A stretch of 9,329 nt of DNA, from the NCBI GenBank assembly GCA_021810725.1, contig JAJZIE010000083.1, positions 1-9,329 on the forward strand, in the 5' to 3' direction. Origin of the DNA: Bacillota bacterium. GTDB lineage: Bacteria; Bacillota; Sulfobacillia; JAJZYS01; JAJYTV01. This document shows positions 1 through 5,773 of this stretch, piece by piece; the first letter of the stretch is position 1, and each line of letters begins with the position of its first letter. Position numbers and translations under genes: made by a program. The notes under the pieces were generated by a model. It saw only the letters and a program-made list of their open reading frames with translations, was not told where the DNA came from and searched no databases.

Positions 1-106
1 CTTTCTGAACCGAGGGCCGCAGCAGTCCCGTTTGGTCAAAATAATTGATTTGACGTGTTGAGAGCCCAGTGAGAACTTTAACTTGGGCGGTGGTATACCC
101 GATCAT
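1..106 (-). CDS. MerR-family transcriptional regulator, N-terminal fragment (runs off left edge)
   Basis: Reading the minus strand from the ATG at 106-104 gives 35 residues before the window ends: MIGYTTAQVKVLTGLSTRQI, then NYFDQTGLLRPSVQK. This is the winged helix-turn-helix start of MerR-type regulators: the Y-T-T/S-x-x-V-A opening, the GLS-x-R-Q recognition helix, then Y-F/W-D-x-x-GLL-x-PS. MerR proteins are dimeric DNA-binding regulators that bind between the -35 and -10 elements of their own or a divergent promoter; the effector domain is outside the window. The start is supported by a GGGAGGT Shine-Dalgarno (minus strand, 124-118) 11 bases upstream. An in-frame ATG at 157-155 would add 17 residues of poor family match and is less likely. 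The gene is markedly less GC-rich than the rest of the window, which suggests a different origin. The family call is firm; target and effector are unknown. Confidence 0.85.
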   Translation of the reverse strand, partial: MIGYTTAQVKVLTGLSTRQINYFDQTGLLRPSVQK

Positions 107-130
107 CGTCCCCGAACACCTCCCAAAAAG

Positions 131-160
131 TTGACAATATGTGTACCATGCTGACATTAT
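131..160 (+). promoter_or_regulatory. Candidate plus-strand promoter with a 20-bp-phased direct repeat
   Basis: A perfect -35 hexamer TTGACA (131-136) is followed after 18 bp by CATTAT (155-160), preceded by TG at 152-153 as in extended -10 elements. The same stretch contains a direct repeat, TGACAATAT (132-140) and TGACATTAT (152-160), 20 bp apart (about two helical turns), which could be paired regulator half-sites. Transcription would start near 167 and run toward the permease fragment. This is inferred from consensus matching only; the MerR protein encoded alongside is the obvious candidate binder. Confidence 0.45.
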
Positions 161-184
161 AAATAAAAACACCCTTGCTACAGA
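156..184 (-). promoter_or_regulatory. Candidate minus-strand -10 for the MerR gene
   Basis: On the minus strand a perfect TATAAT lies at 161-156, 49 bases before the MerR start codon. At 16-18 bp spacing (about 178-185) there is no recognisable -35 hexamer. Promoters controlled by MerR proteins are often suboptimal and depend on the regulator. The space where the -35 would lie is occupied by the inverted repeat at 165-201. This element overlaps the plus-strand -10, so the two directions would compete. Confidence 0.35.
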
Positions 185-201
185 ATAACAAGAGTGTTTT
201 T
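165..201. repeat. Inverted repeat: operator or bidirectional terminator
   Basis: Arms 165-177 and 189-201 pair as AAAAACAC with GTGTTTTT, one C/A mismatch (173/193), then CTTG with CAAG, around an 11-base spacer (178-188). Because A-runs and T-runs form the ends of the stem, it could act as an intrinsic terminator in either direction, though the T-run is only five bases. Its position immediately upstream of the minus-strand TATAAT, where the -35/spacer of the MerR promoter would be, also fits a regulator operator. The sequence cannot decide between these. Confidence 0.55.
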
Positions 202-319
202 GGCGAAATGTTCCTTGCTCAATTTACTGTTTTGTTGTTGGGGAGATTCGATACGCATAGACGGTGCGTGTTCTGGCATCTCCCCCGCCCTTTCCGCCTT
301 TTGCTCCAAGGTCTAGAAA
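202..319. other. Non-coding transition segment with a compound hairpin; probable junction
   Basis: No convincing gene lies here. Base composition changes inside this stretch from about 35% G+C (121-240) to 60% (241-300) and about 75% just inside the next gene (361-420). It holds an inverted repeat, GGGGAGAT at 240-247 pairing with ATCTCCCC at 278-285, enclosing a second stem ACGCA (253-257) with TGCGT (265-269) around a 7-base loop. The structure could be a terminator or a structured leader. A stop codon (TAG, 314-316) in frame with the following permease marks where its reading frame is lost. I infer a recombination, insertion or assembly junction here. Confidence 0.5.
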
Positions 320-697
320 GTGCGCTTCAACCGCTCGCGCCTGTACATCAGCGCCATCCTGCCGGTCGCCGTCGGATTCTTCGTCGGCGTGCTGGCGGCG
401 ATGATGGGCGTCGGCGGCGGCTTCATCATCGGTCCGCTCCTGATGTGGATCGGCTATGACACCAAGCACGCCGCGGCGACGACGGCCTACATCGTCACCT
501 TCTCGAGCTTCTCCGGCTTCCTCGGCCACGTTGGAAGCATGCGCATCGAGTGGCCGCTGCTGCTATCCGTCGTGCTGGCGGTCGTCGTGGCATCCCTGCT
601 CGGTTCCTGGTTCATGGCGAACCGGGCCAAGCCCGAGTGGGTGAAATGGTTCTACGGCATCCTGCTGCTCGGCGTCGCGGTGAAACTCGTGGTCTGA
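320..697 (+). CDS. TauE/SafE-family permease, C-terminal half only (125 aa)
   Basis: The TauE/SafE family (sulfite/organosulfonate exporters and related permeases) usually has about 250-300 residues made of two repeated halves. This reading frame matches one repeat, best fitting the second half: a hydrophobic segment at residues 10-29, the family signature GVGGGFIIGPLL at 30-41, the helix with AAATTAYIV (51-59) and SGFLGH (65-70), a long hydrophobic segment at 79-98, and a last helix at 111-125. A GTG start at 320 has AAGG eight bases upstream (308-311), so it might be translated, but a stop lies six bases upstream in frame and no first-half sequence is visible in any frame before it. It may be a remnant truncated at the composition break, or a genuine half-size subunit that must dimerise. 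Substrate unknown. It converges on the acetyltransferase gene. Confidence 0.72.
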   Translation: MRFNRSRLYISAILPVAVGFFVGVLAAMMGVGGGFIIGPLLMWIGYDTKHAAATTAYIVTFSSFSGFLGHVGSMRIEWPLLLSVVLAVVVASLLGSWFMANRAKPEWVKWFYGILLLGVAVKLVV

Positions 698-726
698 CGG
701 GGCGCATGGCCCGCTCCCGACATGAA

Positions 727-767
727 AGGGGCCGCGAGCCCGGTCGTCGACCGGGTTCGCGGCCTCT
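727..767. terminator. Long GC-rich hairpin between convergent genes
   Basis: Positions 727-745 pair with 749-767 in a 19-bp stem (two G-T wobbles, 729/765 and 738/756) around the triloop GTC (746-748). It lies 30 bases after the permease stop and 13 bases after the stop of the minus-strand acetyltransferase, so it can serve both transcripts. Neither side has a proper T-run, so it is not a textbook intrinsic terminator, but the stem is far stronger than expected by chance even at this GC content. Confidence 0.75.
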
Positions 768-779
768 ATGCGCTGGTGC

Positions 780-3140
780 CTAGGCTTCGACCGCGGGCAT
801 CAGGCGCAGCCGCCCCGGGGCAAAGGTCGTCGCCTCCGCTTCGATGCGCAGCATGAGCTCCATCTCACCCAGTTCCGGGGCTTCGTCGGCCAGGAGACTC
901 ACCCGCAGCAGCGCGTCGGTCAGCCTCTCTTCCACCCCCGCGAGCTCCTCCAGGCCGAGCGCATGCAGACACCGACGCGCCAGGGCCTGCGCGTCGCGAT
1001 CCGTCAGCGGCACGATGCGCTCCAGCGCGGCCGCCTGGCTTTCCAGGACCGGGCGCACGGCGATGATGGGGCCGAACAGGGGATCCTGCACGATCTGGAC
1101 CCGCACCTGCCCCTGTTCGCTGCCGTCTTCCGCCTGCAGGCCGAGGTGGGTCAGGGCCTGCGCGAGCACCTCGATCGGCGGCTCGCTCTCCCCCTTCGCC
1201 ACGCGCTCCCGCAGCAGGTCGCGGGCGGCCGCGGCGTCGCAGCCCTCGAGATCGGGGATCCGGCCGTGGGGCTGGGTCTTGAAGCGCGCGTAGCGCACCG
1301 CCTGCCCCAGAGCGCGCACCGCCCGCTCGGGGAACGGGTAGACCGGGATGCGCTGGCAGCAGGTGTCGATCCAGCCGACGGGCACGTTGCCGTCGAGCGG
1401 CAGCAGGAAATTCGCGACGATCGGCTTCGCCGTGCCTCCGCCGTCCCTCACGACCTCGTCGACGGCCTCGGCGATCCTCTTGGCCACCTCTTGGCTCTGG
1501 GACATGCCTACGGGAATGAAGAGCACGATCACCGCGTCGACATCCGGATTGCGCAGCACCTCGGGCAAGGCCTTGCGGTAGCCGTCCGCCAGCGCCTCGA
1601 AGCCGAGGTCGATCGGCGGCATGGCCAGCTCGAGCCCCTCCTTGGGCAGGCCGTCCACCGTGATCACGGCGCCGCCCGCGGAGTTCGTGAGCACGGCCAC
1701 CCGCCCGCCCTGGGGCAATGGACAGCTGTCGAGCAGGGCGGCGACGTCGAAAAGTTCCTCGAGGGTGTCGGCGCGGATGATGCCCGCCTGGCGGAAGAGC
1801 CCTTCGAAGACGTGGTCCCGAGGCTCCGCGCCGAACTCGGACACCGCGGCGCCGCCGCGGGTGCGGGCGCTCTTCACGACCAGGACCGGCTTCTCCCGCG
1901 TCAGGCGCCTGCAGATGCGCGTGAACTTGCGCGGGTTGCCGAACGACTCGAGATAGAGCGCTACGAGGGACGTCTCGGGGTCGGTCTCCCAGTACTGCAG
2001 GAGGTCGTTGCCCGAGACGTCCGCCTTGTTGCCCATGCTGACGAAGCTCGAGACGCCGACGCCCAGGCGGCTCGCGTAGTCCAGGATGGCGACGCCCAGA
2101 GCTCCGGACTGGCTCGCGATGGCGAGCCGTCCGCGCCTCGGCATGACGGGAGCGAAGCTCGCGTTGAGCGGCGCATCCGGCGTCGTGGTCAGGAGGCCGA
2201 AGCAGTTGGGCCCGAGGAGGCGGATGCCCGCCTCGCGCAGCCGGTGCGCGAGCTCCTGCTGCTCTGAGACGGCCCCGGCGTCCGCGAAACCGGCGGAGAG
2301 CACGGCCACGCTGCCCACATGCGCCTCGATGCACTGCTGGACGAGGCCCTGCACCTGCATCGCCGGCACGACGAGCAGCGCGAGGTCGACCGCCTCCGGC
2401 AGGTCCTTGAGCTGCGCGTAGGCCCGCACGCCGGCGACGGCGCGCGCGCTCGGGTTGACCGGGTAGACGGTGCCCGTGAACCCGCTCTCGACGATGTGCC
2501 GGAACACGACATGTCCAAGGTGGCTCGGGTCTCGCGACGCGCCGATCACGGCCACCGTCTGCGGATGCAGGAACGGCCTCAGTGAGGCGGCCGTCGCCAT
2601 CTGCTCGCGCGTGTCGTGCAGGGCCCGGCTGCGCTCGGTCTCCGCGAGCGGCAGCACCATGCGTACGGCGGTGTAGTCGTCCGGGTCGTAGTGGTGCTGC
2701 ACCTCGAAGCCAGAGTTGCGGAAGACCTGGATCATCTTCTGGTTCTCCTGCAGCACGTAGGCCTCAAAGCGCCTCAGGCCGTAGCGCCAGGCGACCTCGG
2801 CCATCTCCTCGAGCAGCAGGGTGCCGATGCCGTAACCGTGGAAGCGCTCGTCCACGAAGAAGTCGATCTCGGCGCATTCCGGGTCGGTGCGCAGAAAGTG
2901 GCTGATGCCGATGATCGTGTCGCCGGAGATGCAGAGCAGCGCGTACTTGTCCGGCAACCGGCTCTCGAGCATCTCGACGATCTTGCGTTCGTCAACCTCA
3001 CGCACCGCGTGGAAGAACCGGTAATAGAGCGAAGTCTGCGACACGCCCTGAAAGAGCGCCCCCAGCATCCTGCGCTCTTCGTCGCTACCTGTCGCCTCGC
3101 GCACGTCCGCAACCCGACCATCCCGCAGGATCACCCGCAA
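780..3140 (-). CDS. Pat-like lysine acetyltransferase: N-terminal GNAT plus degenerate acyl-CoA-synthetase region (786 aa)
   Basis: Proteins combining a GNAT domain with an NDP-forming acyl-CoA-synthetase-like region (Pat family) acetylate lysines of enzymes such as acetyl-CoA synthetase in the cytoplasm. Here GNAT comes first (about residues 5-165), with the acetyl-CoA loop RFHGYGIG at 99-106. A CoA-binding Rossmann domain (VIGASRDP, 198-205) and two succinyl-CoA-ligase flavodoxin-like domains (about 336-470 and 478-619) follow. Two catalytic features of true synthetases are missing. The SHTGA phosphohistidine motif reads SEFGA (434-438), and between PDLEG (629-633) and QDPLFGPII (685-693) only about 50 residues replace most of the ATP-grasp domain. 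The ligase half is therefore probably a sensor. Start: GGAGGTGATC (minus, 3153-3144) matches the 16S tail over ten bases and sits eight bases (from GGAGG) before TTG at 3140. TTG at 3158 and GTG at 3134 are alternatives. Divergent from the deacetylase gene. Confidence 0.88.
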   Translation of the reverse strand: MRVILRDGRVADVREATGSDEERRMLGALFQGVSQTSLYYRFFHAVREVDERKIVEMLESRLPDKYALLCISGDTIIGISHFLRTDPECAEIDFFVDERFHGYGIGTLLLEEMAEVAWRYGLRRFEAYVLQENQKMIQVFRNSGFEVQHHYDPDDYTAVRMVLPLAETERSRALHDTREQMATAASLRPFLHPQTVAVIGASRDPSHLGHVVFRHIVESGFTGTVYPVNPSARAVAGVRAYAQLKDLPEAVDLALLVVPAMQVQGLVQQCIEAHVGSVAVLSAGFADAGAVSEQQELAHRLREAGIRLLGPNCFGLLTTTPDAPLNASFAPVMPRRGRLAIASQSGALGVAILDYASRLGVGVSSFVSMGNKADVSGNDLLQYWETDPETSLVALYLESFGNPRKFTRICRRLTREKPVLVVKSARTRGGAAVSEFGAEPRDHVFEGLFRQAGIIRADTLEELFDVAALLDSCPLPQGGRVAVLTNSAGGAVITVDGLPKEGLELAMPPIDLGFEALADGYRKALPEVLRNPDVDAVIVLFIPVGMSQSQEVAKRIAEAVDEVVRDGGGTAKPIVANFLLPLDGNVPVGWIDTCCQRIPVYPFPERAVRALGQAVRYARFKTQPHGRIPDLEGCDAAAARDLLRERVAKGESEPPIEVLAQALTHLGLQAEDGSEQGQVRVQIVQDPLFGPIIAVRPVLESQAAALERIVPLTDRDAQALARRCLHALGLEELAGVEERLTDALLRVSLLADEAPELGEMELMLRIEAEATTFAPGRLRLMPAVEA

Positions 3141-3288
3141 GGTGATCACCTCCGCCAATCGCTGCCCCTATTCTGACGCCCCGAGGGGGCACTTGCCATA
3201 GGCACCATGTCGCGATCTCGCACGCACGCGACTTCTCTTCTACCACGATGTTTCTGCGCTCGGTTTCCAAGGACCGCCCGAAGGCGCT
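3141..3288. promoter_or_regulatory. Divergent intergenic region between acetyltransferase and deacetylase genes
   Basis: These 148 bases must carry the control signals for both divergent genes. On the minus strand, TGGCAA (3198-3193) and CAGAAT (3175-3170) are 17 bp apart: a weak candidate promoter for the acetyltransferase with a short leader before its Shine-Dalgarno. Two symmetric elements are visible: a small hairpin GCCCC-GAG-GGGGC (3178-3190) and GTCGCG (3209-3214) with CGCGAC (3227-3232) separated by 12 bases. No convincing plus-strand promoter was found. All of this is inference from consensus and symmetry. Confidence 0.35.
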
Positions 3289-4494
3289 ATGATTCCCATG
3301 CCGACCTTTGCGCCTGCGCGCGAAAGGGGTGCCTGCCCTCTGTCGCATCCGGTCGCTCTCATCTATAGCGACGCGTACCAGGGCTACCGCGTCTCGCCGG
3401 CTCACCCCTTCAACCCCGTCCGGCTGCGCTGGACCTACGAGATGATCGAGGAGCTGGGGCTGCTCGCGCCGGGCGAACTGCGCGGCCCCGAGCCCGCGAG
3501 CGACGAGGACCTTCTCAGGGTCCATGCCTCGTCGTATCTCCAGGAGGTCAGGCGTCTCTCGAGCGGCGGCGCGGTGCGCGAATCCTCCCTGCTCTACGGT
3601 CTCGGCACCGAGGACGACCCGGGGTTCCCCGGCATGCACGAGGCCGCGGCTCTGGCCGTCGGTGGAACGCTGGGCGCCGCCAGGGCGGTCGCCTCGGGCG
3701 AACTCCTGCACGCCTTCAACATCGGCGGTGGGCTCCATCACGCCTTCGCCGCCCAGGCGGCCGGCTTCTGCATCTACAACGACATCGCCCTCGGCATCCT
3801 CGCCTTGCGCGACGCCGGCCTCAAGGTCGCGTACATCGATATCGACGTCCATCATGGCGACGGCGTGCAGGAGATCTTCTACAGAGACCCCGACGTCCTC
3901 ACCATCTCGTTCCACGAGAGCGGCCGCTACCTCTTCCCGGGCACCGGCGGCGTCGACGAGCTTGGCGCGGGCCCCGGTCTCGGGACGTCCCTCAACGTGC
4001 CGCTCGAGCCCTTCACCGACGACACCTCCTGGCTCGAACTCTTCGAGGCCATCGTCCCCCCGGCACTGCGCAACTTCCGGCCGGACGCCCTCGTGACGCT
4101 GCACGGCTGTGACGGCCACGTGCTGGACCCTCTCGCCGACATGCGTCTCACGACCCGCTTCTACTGGCGGACGGCGGCCCGCCTGCACGAACTGGCCCAC
4201 GAGGTGGCGGGCGGGCGCTGGCTCGGCCTCGGCGGCGGAGGCTACGAGCTGCTGCGCGTGGTGCCGCGGGCCTGGTCGCTCGTCTGGGCCGAGATGCGCG
4301 GCACGCCGCTCCCGGAGGAGACTCCGGTCCCCACCGCGTTCAACCGCAGGCACCAGGCCCCCGGCGAGGCGCCGCTGCCCGATCTGGTCGTCGACCCACA
4401 GGGCCTCGTCCCGCCGCTTGACCGCCAGGGCGAGATCTCCGGGCGCAACCGCGCGACGCTCGCCCGCCTGCGCCAGATCTCGCCACTGCTCTGA
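3289..4494 (+). CDS. acuC: AcuC-like zinc-dependent protein deacetylase (class I/II HDAC family, 401 aa)
   Basis: The protein belongs to the arginase/deacetylase fold family that includes bacterial AcuC and eukaryotic HDACs, which hydrolyse acetyl-lysine with a zinc-bound water. All catalytic features are visible: the paired histidines in GGGLHHA (H150-H151), the core YIDIDVHHGDG (182-192) giving zinc ligands D186 and H188, the third zinc ligand D275 in HGCDGH, and the transition-state tyrosine Y319 in GGGGY. The substrate rim FHESGRYLFPGTG (208-220) is also typical. Length is normal for AcuC. ATG at 3289 has GAAGG only four bases before it (3280-3284); the in-frame ATG at 3298 has better spacing and would remove three residues. 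No signal peptide, so it should be cytoplasmic. The divergent acetyltransferase makes reversal of protein acetylation the likeliest role, although small-molecule deacetylases (for example of acetylpolyamines) share the fold. Confidence 0.93.
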   Translation: MIPMPTFAPARERGACPLSHPVALIYSDAYQGYRVSPAHPFNPVRLRWTYEMIEELGLLAPGELRGPEPASDEDLLRVHASSYLQEVRRLSSGGAVRESSLLYGLGTEDDPGFPGMHEAAALAVGGTLGAARAVASGELLHAFNIGGGLHHAFAAQAAGFCIYNDIALGILALRDAGLKVAYIDIDVHHGDGVQEIFYRDPDVLTISFHESGRYLFPGTGGVDELGAGPGLGTSLNVPLEPFTDDTSWLELFEAIVPPALRNFRPDALVTLHGCDGHVLDPLADMRLTTRFYWRTAARLHELAHEVAGGRWLGLGGGGYELLRVVPRAWSLVWAEMRGTPLPEETPVPTAFNRRHQAPGEAPLPDLVVDPQGLVPPLDRQGEISGRNRATLARLRQISPLL

Positions 4495-4540
4495 TCTGCC
4501 ATCATCCGACAGGCCGAAAAGGCAGGAGTTCGTCCACCAA

Positions 4541-5698
4541 GTGCGAACCGTGCCTCTTATGAAGGGTTGCTGGCGAAAATGGGCGGCGGCGCCCGTCCTT
4601 GCCCTGCTCCTTGTCTCGAACGCACCCGGAGGCACAGCGGCCGCCGCGTCTCTCACCGCCCTCGAAAGCCAATTGCACAGCGTGCACGTCAACCTCGTCG
4701 CCGATAAGGCCCAGCAGGCGAAGCTGCAGGCCGAGGTCAACCAGTCCCAGGTGCTGCTCGGCCAGGTCGACCAGCAGCTCACCACCACCCGACAGAACAT
4801 CGCCGCCACCCAGGCGGCCATTCTCGTGACCGAGAACAGGATCGGGACCGTCTCGCGGCGCCTCGCGCGGACGCGCGCCGCGTCGGAGAAGCAACAGGGC
4901 GGTCTCGACGCTGTCCTGCTCTACACCCAGCAGTACGGGCCGATCGGGTACCTCGCCGTGCTGCTGCACGTCGCAAGCTTCGGCGAGTTCGTGACACGGC
5001 TCGGCAACGTGATCGAGGTGGCCGCCTTCGAGCGCAGCATCGTGCTGAACCTCAACCACGACGCCGATCTCATCCACCACGACCTCGTCCTGCAGGACCA
5101 GGCGAAGGCGAAGTACGCGCGCCAGCAGGCGACGCTCGTCCGCCAGCGCGACCAGCAGGCGCAGGTGGCGAACCAGCGGCGCCAGGTGCTGGCGACGCTG
5201 CAGAGCCAGCAGCAGCAGATCAACAGTGTGGTGGCGGACGAGCAGCAGCAGGGGCAGAAGCTGTGGGACGCGATCCAGCAGCTCAAGGCGGAGCTCGCGG
5301 ACGGACAGCTCAGCTCCTCGCAGATCTTCTCCATCGTCAAGTCGATCTCGGCGATCTATGGCATCGATCCGCTCCTGGTCATGGCCGTGATCCGGGAAGA
5401 GAGCGGCGGCAACACGCACGCGGTATCGTCGGCCGGCGCGCAGGGCCTGATGCAGCTCATGCCGAGCACGGCCGCGGAGCTCGGGGTCACCGACGCGTTC
5501 AACGCGGAGCAGAACGTGCATGGCGGCATCGCCTATCTCTCCTATCTGCTGAAGCTCTTCAACAACAACATCCCGTTCGCGCTTGCGGCGTACAACGCGG
5601 GCCCGAACGCCGTCAAGCAGTACGGCGGCATCCCGCCCTACCCCGAGACGCAGAACTATGTGAAGAACATCATGTACATGTACCAGCACGGCATCTGA
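4541..5698 (+). CDS. Secreted coiled-coil lytic transglycosylase (SLT domain, 385 aa)
   Basis: The enzyme should cleave glycan strands of peptidoglycan outside the membrane. A signal peptide is visible: basic residues KGCWRK (8-13), a hydrophobic core (about 14-26), and Ala-rich cleavage region near 32-36. Residues about 38-255 are mostly helical and rich in Gln, Ala and Leu, a long coiled coil interrupted at 128-160 by a YLAVLLHVASFGEFVTRL segment (137-154). That segment resembles the hinge of PcsB/CwlO-type coiled coils that dock to FtsEX. The C-terminal part (about 265-385) is a classic SLT domain: catalytic E287 in REESGG, then SSAGAQGLMQLMPST (296-310), and ALAAYNAGPNAV (347-358). The GTG start at 4541 is chosen because AGGAG (4524-4528) lies 12 bases upstream; the ATG at 4559 has no site. 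It follows the deacetylase by 46 bases and may share its transcript. Confidence 0.9.
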   Translation: MRTVPLMKGCWRKWAAAPVLALLLVSNAPGGTAAAASLTALESQLHSVHVNLVADKAQQAKLQAEVNQSQVLLGQVDQQLTTTRQNIAATQAAILVTENRIGTVSRRLARTRAASEKQQGGLDAVLLYTQQYGPIGYLAVLLHVASFGEFVTRLGNVIEVAAFERSIVLNLNHDADLIHHDLVLQDQAKAKYARQQATLVRQRDQQAQVANQRRQVLATLQSQQQQINSVVADEQQQGQKLWDAIQQLKAELADGQLSSSQIFSIVKSISAIYGIDPLLVMAVIREESGGNTHAVSSAGAQGLMQLMPSTAAELGVTDAFNAEQNVHGGIAYLSYLLKLFNNNIPFALAAYNAGPNAVKQYGGIPPYPETQNYVKNIMYMYQHGI

Positions 5699-5704
5699 TC
5701 TCCG

Positions 5705-5725
5705 CCGTGCAGGATCTTGGCACGG
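5705..5725 (+). terminator. Small hairpin after the transglycosylase gene
   Basis: CCGTGC (5705-5710) pairs with GCACGG (5720-5725) around a 9-base loop, starting seven bases after the transglycosylase stop. The stem is short and there is no T-run, so at best it is a weak or partial terminator or a transcript-end stabiliser; read-through into the epimerase is plausible. Confidence 0.3.
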
Positions 5726-5773
5726 AACGCGAAAATGCCCAATAGATCCGTCCTCTGAGTGGAGGTCTAGGCA

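Noticed and set aside
165..201. Terminal inverted repeat of an insertion sequence
   Set aside because: Both arms lie 11 bases apart at one site, no transposase is visible, and no matching copy occurs elsewhere in the window.
240..285. Possible tRNA or tRNA-like RNA (acceptor-like GGGGAGAT/ATCTCCCC plus a 5-bp stem with 7-base loop)
   Set aside because: Only 46 bases, no D or T arm, no T-loop consensus and no U33 equivalent on the minus-strand reading; kept only as a hairpin.
768..2267. 499-codon open frame on the plus strand opposite the acetyltransferase gene
   Set aside because: Composition is His/Arg/Gln/Ala-rich with no domain, and it is antisense to a gene with clear domains. In high-GC DNA the reverse frames of real genes are often open.
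4109..4540. N-terminal extension of the transglycosylase frame back to 4109
   Set aside because: The extension is Arg/Ser/Pro-rich shadow of the deacetylase gene; the signal peptide and AGGAG site place the start at 4541.
3085..4821. 578-codon open frame on the minus strand opposite the deacetylase
   Set aside because: Runs antisense to the whole deacetylase and into the transglycosylase and shows no recognisable motif; a GC-driven shadow.
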